Made by a program: the position numbers and the translations under genes. The notes beneath the pieces were generated by a model. It was not told the DNA's origin, made no database searches, and worked only from the letters and a program-made list of their open reading frames with translations. Source: Paramoeba atlantica (taxonomy: Eukaryota; Discosea). From it: a DNA stretch of 64,000 bases. Positions 1 through 14,366 of this stretch are shown in pieces. Every line of letters begins with the position of its first letter. Within the stretch, counting starts at the first letter, position 1. The stretch lies in contig CDRNVI010000149.1 in the NCBI GenBank assembly GCA_977017575.1, positions 124,001-188,000 on the forward strand, given 5' to 3'.

Positions 1-3000
1 CAAGTTACAAATAAAATTGTATTTTTTACACAATTTTACAATCTATTTGATTTATTTACAAAAAAAAAAACATATTTCCCTTTGTTTTTGATTATTTTCC
101 AATCACTTTTTTCAATGTATAAATCAATATTTGTATTATTTTCATTTTTTCTCAATTATTATTTAGTTTTTGATGTTTAAAATTTAGTTACCAGACAAGT
201 TACAAATAAAATTGTATTTTTTACACAATTTTACAATCTATTTGACTTATTTACAAAAAAAAAAACATATTTCCCTTTGTTTTTGATTATTTCCCAATCA
301 CTTTTTCAATGTCTATTTGTATTATTTTCATTTTTAGAAAATTGTTATTCAATTTTTGATATTTAAAAGTTCATTTTCAGACAAGTTACAAATAAAATTG
401 TATTTTTTACACAATTTTACAATCTATTTGATTTATTTACAAAAAAAAAAACATATTTCCCTTTGTTTTTGATTATTTTCCAATCACTTTTTTCAATGTA
501 TAAATCAATATTTGTATTATTTTCATTTTTTCTCAATTATTATTTAGTTTTTGATGTTTAAAATTTAGTTACCAGACAAGTTACAAATAAAATTGTATTT
601 TTTACACAATTTTACAATCTATTTGACTTATTTACAAAAAAAAAAACATATTTCCCTTTGTTTTTGATTATTTCCCAATCACTTTTTCAATGTCTATTTG
701 TATTATTTTCATTTTTAGAAAATTGTTATTCAATTTTTGATATTTAAAAGTTCATTTTCAGACAAGTTACAAATAAAATTGTATTTTTTACACAATTTTA
801 CAATCTATTTGATTTATTTACAAAAAAAAAAACATATTTCCCTTTGTTTTTGATTATTTTCCAATCACTTTTTTCAATGTATAAATCAATATTTGTATTA
901 TTTTCATTTTTTCTCAATTATTATTTAGTTTTTGATGTTTAAAATTTAGTTACCAGACAAGTTACAAATAAAATTGTATTTTTTACACAATTTTACAATC
1001 TATTTGACTTATTTACAAAAAAAAAAACATATTTCCCTTTGTTTTTGATTATTTCCCAATCACTTTTTCAATGTCTATTTGTATTATTTTCATTTTTAGA
1101 AAATTGTTATTCAATTTTTGATATTTAAAAGTTCATTTTCAGACAAGTTACAAATAAAATTGTATTTTTTACACAATTTTACAATCTATTTGATTTATTT
1201 ACAAAAAAAAAAACATATTTCCCTTTGTTTTTGATTATTTTCCAATCACTTTTTTCAATGTATAAATCAATATTTGTATTATTTTCATTTTTTCTCAATT
1301 ATTATTTAGTTTTTGATGTTTAAAATTTAGTTACCAGACAAGTTACAAATAAAATTGTATTTTTTACACAATTTTACAATCTATTTGACTTATTTACAAA
1401 AAAAAAAACATATTTCCCTTTGTTTTTGATTATTTCCCAATCACTTTTTCAATGTCTATTTGTATTATTTTCATTTTTAGAAAATTGTTATTCAATTTTT
1501 GATATTTAAAAGTTCATTTTCAGACAAGTTACAAATAAAATTGTATTTTTTACACAATTTTACAATCTATTTGATTTATTTACAAAAAAAAAAACATATT
1601 TCCCTTTGTTTTTGATTATTTTCCAATCACTTTTTTCAATGTATAAATCAATATTTGTATTATTTTCATTTTTTCTCAATTATTATTTAGTTTTTGATGT
1701 TTAAAATTTAGTTACCAGACAAGTTACAAATAAAATTGTATTTTTTACACAATTTTACAATCTATTTGACTTATTTACAAAAAAAAAAACATATTTCCCT
1801 TTGTTTTTGATTATTTCCCAATCACTTTTTCAATGTCTATTTGTATTATTTTCATTTTTAGAAAATTGTTATTCAATTTTTGATATTTAAAAGTTCATTT
1901 TCAGACAAGTTACAAATAAAATTGTATTTTTTACACAATTTTACAATCTATTTGATTTATTTACAAAAAAAAAAACATATTTCCCTTTGTTTTTGATTAT
2001 TTTCCAATCACTTTTTTCAATGTATAAATCAATATTTGTATTATTTTCATTTTTTCTCAATTATTATTTAGTTTTTGATGTTTAAAATTTAGTTACCAGA
2101 CAAGTTACAAATAAAATTGTATTTTTTACACAATTTTACAATCTATTTGACTTATTTACAAAAAAAAAAACATATTTCCCTTTGTTTTTGATTATTTCCC
2201 AATCACTTTTTCAATGTCTATTTGTATTATTTTCATTTTTAGAAAATTGTTATTCAATTTTTGATATTTAAAAGTTCATTTTCAGACAAGTTACAAATAA
2301 AATTGTATTTTTTACACAATTTTACAATCTATTTGATTTATTTACAAAAAAAAAAACATATTTCCCTTTGTTTTTGATTATTTTCCAATCACTTTTTTCA
2401 ATGTATAAATCAATATTTGTATTATTTTCATTTTTTCTCAATTATTATTTAGTTTTTGATGTTTAAAATTTAGTTACCAGACAAGTTACAAATAAAATTG
2501 TATTTTTTACACAATTTTACAATCTATTTGACTTATTTACAAAAAAAAAAACATATTTCCCTTTGTTTTTGATTATTTCCCAATCACTTTTTCAATGTCT
2601 ATTTGTATTATTTTCATTTTTAGAAAATTGTTATTCAATTTTTGATATTTAAAAGTTCATTTTCAGACAAGTTACAAATAAAATTGTATTTTTTACACAA
2701 TTTTACAATCTATTTGATTTATTTACAAAAAAAAAAACATATTTCCCTTTGTTTTTGATTATTTTCCAATCACTTTTTTCAATGTATAAATCAATATTTG
2801 TATTATTTTCATTTTTTCTCAATTATTATTTAGTTTTTGATGTTTAAAATTTAGTTACCAGACAAGTTACAAATAAAATTGTATTTTTTACACAATTTTA
2901 CAATCTATTTGACTTATTTACAAAAAAAAAAACATATTTCCCTTTGTTTTTGATTATTTCCCAATCACTTTTTCAATGTCTATTTGTATTATTTTCATTT

Positions 3001-6000
3001 TTAGAAAATTGTTATTCAATTTTTGATATTTAAAAGTTCATTTTCAGACAAGTTACAAATAAAATTGTATTTTTTACACAATTTTACAATCTATTTGATT
3101 TATTTACAAAAAAAAAAACATATTTCCCTTTGTTTTTGATTATTTTCCAATCACTTTTTTCAATGTATAAATCAATATTTGTATTATTTTCATTTTTTCT
3201 CAATTATTATTTAGTTTTTGATGTTTAAAATTTAGTTACCAGACAAGTTACAAATAAAATTGTATTTTTTACACAATTTTACAATCTATTTGACTTATTT
3301 ACAAAAAAAAAAACATATTTCCCTTTGTTTTTGATTATTTCCCAATCACTTTTTCAATGTCTATTTGTATTATTTTCATTTTTAGAAAATTGTTATTCAA
3401 TTTTTGATATTTAAAAGTTCATTTTCAGACAAGTTACAAATAAAATTGTATTTTTTACACAATTTTACAATCTATTTGATTTATTTACAAAAAAAAAAAC
3501 ATATTTCCCTTTGTTTTTGATTATTTTCCAATCACTTTTTTCAATGTATAAATCAATATTTGTATTATTTTCATTTTTTCTCAATTATTATTTAGTTTTT
3601 GATGTTTAAAATTTAGTTACCAGACAAGTTACAAATAAAATTGTATTTTTTACACAATTTTACAATCTATTTGACTTATTTACAAAAAAAAAAACATATT
3701 TCCCTTTGTTTTTGATTATTTCCCAATCACTTTTTCAATGTCTATTTGTATTATTTTCATTTTTAGAAAATTGTTATTCAATTTTTGATATTTAAAAGTT
3801 CATTTTCAGACAAGTTACAAATAAAATTGTATTTTTTACACAATTTTACAATCTATTTGATTTATTTACAAAAAAAAAAACATATTTCCCTTTGTTTTTG
3901 ATTATTTTCCAATCACTTTTTTCAATGTATAAATCAATATTTGTATTATTTTCATTTTTTCTCAATTATTATTTAGTTTTTGATGTTTAAAATTTAGTTA
4001 CCAGACAAGTTACAAATAAAATTGTATTTTTTACACAATTTTACAATCTATTTGACTTATTTACAAAAAAAAAAACATATTTCCCTTTGTTTTTGATTAT
4101 TTCCCAATCACTTTTTCAATGTCTATTTGTATTATTTTCATTTTTAGAAAATTGTTATTCAATTTTTGATATTTAAAAGTTCATTTTCAGACAAGTTACA
4201 AATAAAATTGTATTTTTTACACAATTTTACAATCTATTTGATTTATTTACAAAAAAAAAAACATATTTCCCTTTGTTTTTGATTATTTTCCAATCACTTT
4301 TTTCAATGTATAAATCAATATTTGTATTATTTTCATTTTTTCTCAATTATTATTTAGTTTTTGATGTTTAAAATTTAGTTACCAGACAAGTTACAAATAA
4401 AATTGTATTTTTTACACAATTTTACAATCTATTTGACTTATTTACAAAAAAAAAAACATATTTCCCTTTGTTTTTGATTATTTCCCAATCACTTTTTCAA
4501 TGTCTATTTGTATTATTTTCATTTTTAGAAAATTGTTATTCAATTTTTGATATTTAAAAGTTCATTTTCAGACAAGTTACAAATAAAATTGTATTTTTTA
4601 CACAATTTTACAATCTATTTGATTTATTTACAAAAAAAAAAACATATTTCCCTTTGTTTTTGATTATTTTCCAATCACTTTTTTCAATGTATAAATCAAT
4701 ATTTGTATTATTTTCATTTTTTCTCAATTATTATTTAGTTTTTGATGTTTAAAATTTAGTTACCAGACAAGTTACAAATAAAATTGTATTTTTTACACAA
4801 TTTTACAATCTATTTGACTTATTTACAAAAAAAAAAACATATTTCCCTTTGTTTTTGATTATTTCCCAATCACTTTTTCAATGTCTATTTGTATTATTTT
4901 CATTTTTAGAAAATTGTTATTCAATTTTTGATATTTAAAAGTTCATTTTCAGACAAGTTACAAATAAAATTGTATTTTTTACACAATTTTACAATCTATT
5001 TGATTTATTTACAAAAAAAAAAACATATTTCCCTTTGTTTTTGATTATTTTCCAATCACTTTTTTCAATGTATAAATCAATATTTGTATTATTTTCATTT
5101 TTTCTCAATTATTATTTAGTTTTTGATGTTTAAAATTTAGTTACCAGACAAGTTACAAATAAAATTGTATTTTTTACACAATTTTACAATCTATTTGACT
5201 TATTTACAAAAAAAAAAACATATTTCCCTTTGTTTTTGATTATTTCCCAATCACTTTTTCAATGTCTATTTGTATTATTTTCATTTTTAGAAAATTGTTA
5301 TTCAATTTTTGATATTTAAAAGTTCATTTTCAGACAAGTTACAAATAAAATTGTATTTTTTACACAATTTTACAATCTATTTGATTTATTTACAAAAAAA
5401 AAAACATATTTCCCTTTGTTTTTGATTATTTTCCAATCACTTTTTTCAATGTATAAATCAATATTTGTATTATTTTCATTTTTTCTCAATTATTATTTAG
5501 TTTTTGATGTTTAAAATTTAGTTACCAGACAAGTTACAAATAAAATTGTATTTTTTACACAATTTTACAATCTATTTGACTTATTTACAAAAAAAAAAAC
5601 ATATTTCCCTTTGTTTTTGATTATTTCCCAATCACTTTTTCAATGTCTATTTGTATTATTTTCATTTTTAGAAAATTGTTATTCAATTTTTGATATTTAA
5701 AAGTTCATTTTCAGACAAGTTACAAATAAAATTGTATTTTTTACACAATTTTACAATCTATTTGATTTATTTACAAAAAAAAAAACATATTTCCCTTTGT
5801 TTTTGATTATTTTCCAATCACTTTTTTCAATGTATAAATCAATATTTGTATTATTTTCATTTTTTCTCAATTATTATTTAGTTTTTGATGTTTAAAATTT
5901 AGTTACCAGACAAGTTACAAATAAAATTGTATTTTTTACACAATTTTACAATCTATTTGACTTATTTACAAAAAAAAAAACATATTTCCCTTTGTTTTTG

Positions 6001-9000
6001 ATTATTTCCCAATCACTTTTTCAATGTCTATTTGTATTATTTTCATTTTTAGAAAATTGTTATTCAATTTTTGATATTTAAAAGTTCATTTTCAGACAAG
6101 TTACAAATAAAATTGTATTTTTTACACAATTTTACAATCTATTTGATTTATTTACAAAAAAAAAAACATATTTCCCTTTGTTTTTGATTATTTTCCAATC
6201 ACTTTTTTCAATGTATAAATCAATATTTGTATTATTTTCATTTTTTCTCAATTATTATTTAGTTTTTGATGTTTAAAATTTAGTTACCAGACAAGTTACA
6301 AATAAAATTGTATTTTTTACACAATTTTACAATCTATTTGACTTATTTACAAAAAAAAAAACATATTTCCCTTTGTTTTTGATTATTTCCCAATCACTTT
6401 TTCAATGTCTATTTGTATTATTTTCATTTTTAGAAAATTGTTATTCAATTTTTGATATTTAAAAGTTCATTTTCAGACAAGTTACAAATAAAATTGTATT
6501 TTTTACACAATTTTACAATCTATTTGATTTATTTACAAAAAAAAAAACATATTTCCCTTTGTTTTTGATTATTTTCCAATCACTTTTTTCAATGTATAAA
6601 TCAATATTTGTATTATTTTCATTTTTTCTCAATTATTATTTAGTTTTTGATGTTTAAAATTTAGTTACCAGACAAGTTACAAATAAAATTGTATTTTTTA
6701 CACAATTTTACAATCTATTTGACTTATTTACAAAAAAAAAAACATATTTCCCTTTGTTTTTGATTATTTCCCAATCACTTTTTCAATGTCTATTTGTATT
6801 ATTTTCATTTTTAGAAAATTGTTATTCAATTTTTGATATTTAAAAGTTCATTTTCAGACAAGTTACAAATAAAATTGTATTTTTTACACAATTTTACAAT
6901 CTATTTGATTTATTTACAAAAAAAAAAACATATTTCCCTTTGTTTTTGATTATTTTCCAATCACTTTTTTCAATGTATAAATCAATATTTGTATTATTTT
7001 CATTTTTTCTCAATTATTATTTAGTTTTTGATGTTTAAAATTTAGTTACCAGACAAGTTACAAATAAAATTGTATTTTTTACACAATTTTACAATCTATT
7101 TGACTTATTTACAAAAAAAAAAACATATTTCCCTTTGTTTTTGATTATTTCCCAATCACTTTTTCAATGTCTATTTGTATTATTTTCATTTTTAGAAAAT
7201 TGTTATTCAATTTTTGATATTTAAAAGTTCATTTTCAGACAAGTTACAAATAAAATTGTATTTTTTACACAATTTTACAATCTATTTGATTTATTTACAA
7301 AAAAAAAAACATATTTCCCTTTGTTTTTGATTATTTTCCAATCACTTTTTTCAATGTATAAATCAATATTTGTATTATTTTCATTTTTTCTCAATTATTA
7401 TTTAGTTTTTGATGTTTAAAATTTAGTTACCAGACAAGTTACAAATAAAATTGTATTTTTTACACAATTTTACAATCTATTTGACTTATTTACAAAAAAA
7501 AAAACATATTTCCCTTTGTTTTTGATTATTTCCCAATCACTTTTTCAATGTCTATTTGTATTATTTTCATTTTTAGAAAATTGTTATTCAATTTTTGATA
7601 TTTAAAAGTTCATTTTCAGACAAGTTACAAATAAAATTGTATTTTTTACACAATTTTACAATCTATTTGATTTATTTACAAAAAAAAAAACATATTTCCC
7701 TTTGTTTTTGATTATTTTCCAATCACTTTTTTCAATGTATAAATCAATATTTGTATTATTTTCATTTTTTCTCAATTATTATTTAGTTTTTGATGTTTAA
7801 AATTTAGTTACCAGACAAGTTACAAATAAAATTGTATTTTTTACACAATTTTACAATCTATTTGACTTATTTACAAAAAAAAAAACATATTTCCCTTTGT
7901 TTTTGATTATTTCCCAATCACTTTTTCAATGTCTATTTGTATTATTTTCATTTTTAGAAAATTGTTATTCAATTTTTGATATTTAAAAGTTCATTTTCAG
8001 ACAAGTTACAAATAAAATTGTATTTTTTACACAATTTTACAATCTATTTGATTTATTTACAAAAAAAAAAACATATTTCCCTTTGTTTTTGATTATTTTC
8101 CAATCACTTTTTTCAATGTATAAATCAATATTTGTATTATTTTCATTTTTTCTCAATTATTATTTAGTTTTTGATGTTTAAAATTTAGTTACCAGACAAG
8201 TTACAAATAAAATTGTATTTTTTACACAATTTTACAATCTATTTGACTTATTTACAAAAAAAAAAACATATTTCCCTTTGTTTTTGATTATTTCCCAATC
8301 ACTTTTTCAATGTCTATTTGTATTATTTTCATTTTTAGAAAATTGTTATTCAATTTTTGATATTTAAAAGTTCATTTTCAGACAAGTTACAAATAAAATT
8401 GTATTTTTTACACAATTTTACAATCTATTTGATTTATTTACAAAAAAAAAAACATATTTCCCTTTGTTTTTGATTATTTTCCAATCACTTTTTTCAATGT
8501 ATAAATCAATATTTGTATTATTTTCATTTTTTCTCAATTATTATTTAGTTTTTGATGTTTAAAATTTAGTTACCAGACAAGTTACAAATAAAATTGTATT
8601 TTTTACACAATTTTACAATCTATTTGACTTATTTACAAAAAAAAAAACATATTTCCCTTTGTTTTTGATTATTTCCCAATCACTTTTTCAATGTCTATTT
8701 GTATTATTTTCATTTTTAGAAAATTGTTATTCAATTTTTGATATTTAAAAGTTCATTTTCAGACAAGTTACAAATAAAATTGTATTTTTTACACAATTTT
8801 ACAATCTATTTGATTTATTTACAAAAAAAAAAACATATTTCCCTTTGTTTTTGATTATTTTCCAATCACTTTTTTCAATGTATAAATCAATATTTGTATT
8901 ATTTTCATTTTTTCTCAATTATTATTTAGTTTTTGATGTTTAAAATTTAGTTACCAGACAAGTTACAAATAAAATTGTATTTTTTACACAATTTTACAAT

Positions 9001-11671
9001 CTATTTGACTTATTTACAAAAAAAAAAACATATTTCCCTTTGTTTTTGATTATTTCCCAATCACTTTTTCAATGTCTATTTGTATTATTTTCATTTTTAG
9101 AAAATTGTTATTCAATTTTTGATATTTAAAAGTTCATTTTCAGACAAGTTACAAATAAAATTGTATTTTTTACACAATTTTACAATCTATTTGATTTATT
9201 TACAAAAAAAAAAACATATTTCCCTTTGTTTTTGATTATTTTCCAATCACTTTTTTCAATGTATAAATCAATATTTGTATTATTTTCATTTTTTCTCAAT
9301 TATTATTTAGTTTTTGATGTTTAAAATTTAGTTACCAGACAAGTTACAAATAAAATTGTATTTTTTACACAATTTTACAATCTATTTGACTTATTTACAA
9401 AAAAAAAAACATATTTCCCTTTGTTTTTGATTATTTCCCAATCACTTTTTCAATGTCTATTTGTATTATTTTCATTTTTAGAAAATTGTTATTCAATTTT
9501 TGATATTTAAAAGTTCATTTTCAGACAAGTTACAAATAAAATTGTATTTTTTACACAATTTTACAATCTATTTGATTTATTTACAAAAAAAAAAACATAT
9601 TTCCCTTTGTTTTTGATTATTTTCCAATCACTTTTTTCAATGTATAAATCAATATTTGTATTATTTTCATTTTTTCTCAATTATTATTTAGTTTTTGATG
9701 TTTAAAATTTAGTTACCAGACAAGTTACAAATAAAATTGTATTTTTTACACAATTTTACAATCTATTTGACTTATTTACAAAAAAAAAAACATATTTCCC
9801 TTTGTTTTTGATTATTTCCCAATCACTTTTTCAATGTCTATTTGTATTATTTTCATTTTTAGAAAATTGTTATTCAATTTTTGATATTTAAAAGTTCATT
9901 TTCAGACAAGTTACAAATAAAATTGTATTTTTTACACAATTTTACAATCTATTTGATTTATTTACAAAAAAAAAAACATATTTCCCTTTGTTTTTGATTA
10001 TTTTCCAATCACTTTTTTCAATGTATAAATCAATATTTGTATTATTTTCATTTTTTCTCAATTATTATTTAGTTTTTGATGTTTAAAATTTAGTTACCAG
10101 ACAAGTTACAAATAAAATTGTATTTTTTACACAATTTTACAATCTATTTGACTTATTTACAAAAAAAAAAACATATTTCCCTTTGTTTTTGATTATTTCC
10201 CAATCACTTTTTCAATGTCTATTTGTATTATTTTCATTTTTAGAAAATTGTTATTCAATTTTTGATATTTAAAAGTTCATTTTCAGACAAGTTACAAATA
10301 AAATTGTATTTTTTACACAATTTTACAATCTATTTGATTTATTTACAAAAAAAAAAACATATTTCCCTTTGTTTTTGATTATTTTCCAATCACTTTTTTC
10401 AATGTATAAATCAATATTTGTATTATTTTCATTTTTTCTCAATTATTATTTAGTTTTTGATGTTTAAAATTTAGTTACCAGACAAGTTACAAATAAAATT
10501 GTATTTTTTACACAATTTTACAATCTATTTGACTTATTTACAAAAAAAAAAACATATTTCCCTTTGTTTTTGATTATTTCCCAATCACTTTTTCAATGTC
10601 TATTTGTATTATTTTCATTTTTAGAAAATTGTTATTCAATTTTTGATATTTAAAAGTTCATTTTCAGACAAGTTACAAATAAAATTGTATTTTTTACACA
10701 ATTTTACAATCTATTTGATTTATTTACAAAAAAAAAAACATATTTCCCTTTGTTTTTGATTATTTTCCAATCACTTTTTTCAATGTATAAATCAATATTT
10801 GTATTATTTTCATTTTTTCTCAATTATTATTTAGTTTTTGATGTTTAAAATTTAGTTACCAGACAAGTTACAAATAAAATTGTATTTTTTACACAATTTT
10901 ACAATCTATTTGACTTATTTACAAAAAAAAAAACATATTTCCCTTTGTTTTTGATTATTTCCCAATCACTTTTTCAATGTCTATTTGTATTATTTTCATT
11001 TTTAGAAAATTGTTATTCAATTTTTGATATTTAAAAGTTCATTTTCAGACAAGTTACAAATAAAATTGTATTTTTTACACAATTTTACAATCTATTTGAT
11101 TTATTTACAAAAAAAAAAACATATTTCCCTTTGTTTTTGATTATTTTCCAATCACTTTTTTCAATGTATAAATCAATATTTGTATTATTTTCATTTTTTC
11201 TCAATTATTATTTAGTTTTTGATGTTTAAAATTTAGTTACCAGACAAGTTACAAATAAAATTGTATTTTTTACACAATTTTACAATCTATTTGACTTATT
11301 TACAAAAAAAAAAACATATTTCCCTTTGTTTTTGATTATTTCCCAATCACTTTTTCAATGTCTATTTGTATTATTTTCATTTTTAGAAAATTGTTATTCA
11401 ATTTTTGATATTTAAAAGTTCATTTTCAGACAAGTTACAAATAAAATTGTATTTTTTACACAATTTTACAATCTATTTGATTTATTTACAAAAAAAAAAA
11501 CATATTTCCCTTTGTTTTTGATTATTTTCCAATCACTTTTTTCAATGTATAAATCAATATTTGTATTATTTTCATTTTTTCTCAATTATTATTTAGTTTT
11601 TGATGTTTAAAATTTAGTTACCAGACAAGTTACAAATAAAATTGTATTTTTTACACAATTTTACAATCTAT
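1..11671. repeat. Satellite DNA array, 381-bp dimeric higher-order repeat
   Basis: The first 11.67 kb is a head-to-tail array. Two related monomers alternate: A of 195 bp (first at 1-195) and B of 186 bp (196-381), both opening with caagttacaaataaaattg. Dimers start at 1, 382, 763 and so on to 11431, giving 30 full dimers, a further A (11431-11625) and a broken B that diverges at about 11671. A and B share their first 85 or so bases and differ in diagnostic places: gattta versus gactta, an insertion around tataaatcaat in A, and different last 60 bases. Dimers at every place I compared looked identical, so the array is young or strongly homogenised. It is about 80 percent AT and has no credible ORF. 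It continues past the left edge. A nucleosome-sized dimeric satellite is typical of centromeric or subtelomeric heterochromatin, but which of these cannot be told here. Confidence 0.98.
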
Positions 11672-11691
11672 TAAATCTATTTACAAAAAAA

Positions 11692-11801
11692 AATTAGAAA
11701 ACTGGAAAACTGGAAAACTGGAAAATTGGAAAATTGAAAAATTAGAAAATTGGAAAATTGGAAAATTGGAAAATTGGAAAATTGGAAAATTGGAAAATTA
11801 A
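11692..11801. repeat. 10-bp minisatellite (ggaaaattgg-type) at the satellite edge
   Basis: Directly after the satellite breaks off there are about ten imperfect tandem copies of a 10-bp unit, first as ggaaaactgg and then as ggaaaattgg. It shares no unit with the satellite and forms its right flank. Confidence 0.9.
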
Positions 11802-12690
11802 AAGAATTGAACTTGAGACCTCAAAAATGAAAAATTGAAGAAAAGGACAACTAAACTATCATACTCATCTCTAAAAAAACAAAAAAACAAGTTAGTTAAT
11901 GAAATCAGTTTAATTTTTTATTTTTCTTTTTTACAATTATTTCTTTTGTATTAATTTTTTAGAGTTTTTTTTAAAGAAAATAATAAATCATTGCAAATAT
12001 TAAATTTTTAAAGAATTTGTGATATTATTGATAAGGTGAGGGAGTCTCAAAAAGAGAAAAATAAAAATAAGAAGAAAAAGATTGTTAAATATAGTTCTTT
12101 TTTTTAAATGTTCATTCCAATCAAAGTTCATTTCTCTTAAAGCTTTTCTTTTTCAAAATAAAGAAATACCAATCAAAGATTTCCAACATTGGAGTCACTA
12201 GAGAGTTAATTGTTGTAGAAGTGTTAAGAAGATTTTCTATCTATTGTATGAAGAAGAAAAGCATTAAGAGGGATGGGTTTGGGAGCAATTTTGGTGGTGG
12301 AGTGGAAGATTGAAGTAGAATCAGTGGGGAAAAGGAAAATATAAAGAAAATAAAAAGGAAAAAGAAGTTTCTTAAGATCTCACACAAAGAGCACAGGGGA
12401 ATTGAGCAACTCAATGTATTTCAAGAATCAACTCTAGAGGAAAGAAAAATCTTTGATAGAACACAATAAAAGGTTTTTTTTGAATTACAATGTTTTTAAT
12501 AATATTGTTCAATGGAAGGTTTAACTTGTTCTTCAAAAATATCATATGAAAGAAGAGAATCCATTATTACAACAAGATATTTTCTCCTTGCACCCACCTT
12601 GAAAGTATCTGGATGCTTATTGCTCTTGCTACACAAAAAAAAATGCTTATCTGAATAAAGAAAAATGGAGAAACTTGTTTTCACTCATTT
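11802..12690. other. AT-rich intergenic DNA, no gene seen
   Basis: About 0.9 kb of A- and T-rich sequence with short purine runs. No open frame of credible composition, no RNA gene and no tandem repeat were seen. Confidence 0.6.
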
Positions 12691-12860
12691 ACCTCTTTTC
12701 TACACTGGAACAAAATCAATGGGGATTCTCTTGGAAAAGATGGTAATGTTGTTGTACTTTATAAAGCCTCAAATGCTGGAAGAGTATGGAACATTTGTCT
12801 TGACAAGTATTTCAAATTGATTGGTTATATTTCTTCTCCAAACAAACCTGCTCTATATAC

Positions 12861-13845
12861 CATCACACCAATGGATCAATTATTGCTCTCTGGGTCACAA
12901 TGACATCTTTATTACTGGTCCTAACAACAACCACACCACAAAGACTCTTGCATAGCTTCACAAAGAATTCCAAGTTAAAACTTTCAAGCAAGTTTCTTAC
13001 ACATTCAGTATCTCCTTCCAAATCTGCAAAGATGGATTCTACTTCCTCTCCCAAACTGCTATAATTAAAAACCTCTTGAACTCTCTTGGTTTGCCAACAC
13101 ACCAGGAACACAGAATACCCACACTTCCTTTGGATATCAACCTCATAAAGAACATTGTACTAGAAATACTACTGAACTTGAGGATATGAAGAACATCCCT
13201 TATCAATCCACCATTATTGGCAAACACTTTTATACATTTTGCAATGGCCACACATCCCAATATTCTCTACTCTGTGATCTCTCTCTCTCAATACACCTCA
13301 AACCCAAGGAAGTCTCACTGGAAACACCTGAAACAAGTGGTCAAATATTTGAAGGGAACAAAATGGATGGGATTGCTCTACAAACTGAAAACATCTGACA
13401 TCACTCTCAATGTTCACTCAGAGGCCTCCTACAACTTGGATCTCAACACTGGAAAATCATCCCTTGGCTATTGTATGAAACTGAACATGATTGTTGCTGG
13501 GCATATATGGCATTCCTCTCTCTCCAAAACCGTTCCCAAAGAGCACTCAACATACTGAGATTATATTGCTGGATCAAAATGTTTGGATAGCACCAGAGAT
13601 GATGGGCCTCATTCCTTCTTGAACACACTGATGACAACTACACTTGACCCATTCCCTTTCACACACAGACAATGAAGCACAAATAACAAATCCCCAGACT
13701 ACAAAAGGAAGCTGACATATCCTTCCCCACCACTACTTTGATCTCCACTATGCACATGATACAAAGGTCATTTCTTTTGAATCTACTTCTTACTAACAAA
13801 CTGTGCACACATCCTGACCAAAGCATTAAATGGACAACCCTTTCT
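12861..13845 (+). mobile_element. Ty1/copia retrotransposon remnant: reverse transcriptase end and RNase H
   Basis: Read across frames on the + strand this stretch follows the end of a copia polyprotein in order. Around 12890-12990 the frame reads NDIFITGPNNNHT followed by LHKEFQVKTF, matching the copia RT region where a (Y)VDD-like site is followed by LxKEFxMKDL. At 13230-13555 a clean frame reads THPNILYSVISLSQY, then SNPRKSHWKHLKQVVKYLKGT, the classic copia signature, then the RNase H block ending in KEHSTY (usually SSTEAEY). At 13740-13810 a shifted frame gives the VISFESTS block near the end of pol. The normal catalytic YVDD and the first RNase H aspartate (HSEASY in place of YSDADW) are degraded, and there are stops and frame changes, so it is a dead copy. 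No LTR pair was found. The family call is strong; exact ends are not. Confidence 0.75.
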
Positions 13846-13950
13846 GAAAACATAGAAGTTCACTCTCAGTCTCAGATCTGCCCATTTAGCCTGCATACTC
13901 AATATCCTCTCTCTCTCTCTCTTCCTCACATATTCAACTATTCTCATTCC

Positions 13951-14030
13951 TGGAGGTTTTTTGCACTGTGCTCACATTCCAGTTTTCTCTCATCCAAGGG
14001 CTTTCCATGTTTTGTGGTTTTTCCCTTGTC
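13951..14030 (+). repeat. LTR-like segment shared with 29889-29966
   Basis: The segment with ggaggttttttgc, a ccaagggctttcca core and a gtggtttttcccttg end matches a segment at 29889-29966 over about 78 bp with the same order of blocks. The T-rich tttttccc stretches resemble the U5 part of plant-type copia LTRs. It lies just 3' of two different pol remnants, so an LTR origin is an inference. Confidence 0.5.
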
Positions 14031-14149
14031 CTTTTACTTTACAACTTCTACAATATGATTCTCAATTCTCTACATACAACATCCATTTTGAAACCCATTG
14101 CACAACATAACTCAAATCAAACCAAACCCATATGAGGCTGGAGGGAATA

Positions 14150-14366
14150 CTTCTACCCAAGGCCACCTGTTGATTTGAAGTGCATAGAGGCATTGTCCCA
14201 GCTCTCTCAAGAGTATTCAAATTCGAAAAAAAAACCCACAGACCACACAATATTTTGAGACTAAATTGCACAAGAATCATGAAATACAATGTCAAAGTAA
14301 TCCACAAGCCAGGAAGACAAATAGCAATTCCTCTGATGCGCTCAGCTGACACAAAATATCACATAT
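14150..14366 (+). mobile_element. Ty3/gypsy-like fragment, end of RNase H domain
   Basis: A + strand frame reads MKYNVKVIHKPGRQIAIPL followed by MRSADTKY. This follows the gypsy pattern at the RNase H/integrase border, where YxFxVxHxPGxxNxxADALSR is usual; here the DALSR block has decayed to MRSAD. Upstream in the same frame lies IVPALSRVFKFEKKTHR. The fragment sits between the copia remnant and a gypsy integrase fragment at 15.1 kb, so the area is a nest of broken elements. A purine tract at 14543-14551 (gagggggag) resembles a retroelement polypurine tract. Confidence 0.45.

Noticed and set aside
1..11671. CRISPR-like repeat array
   Set aside because: There are no unique spacers; units are contiguous dimers of hundreds of bases in a eukaryotic context.
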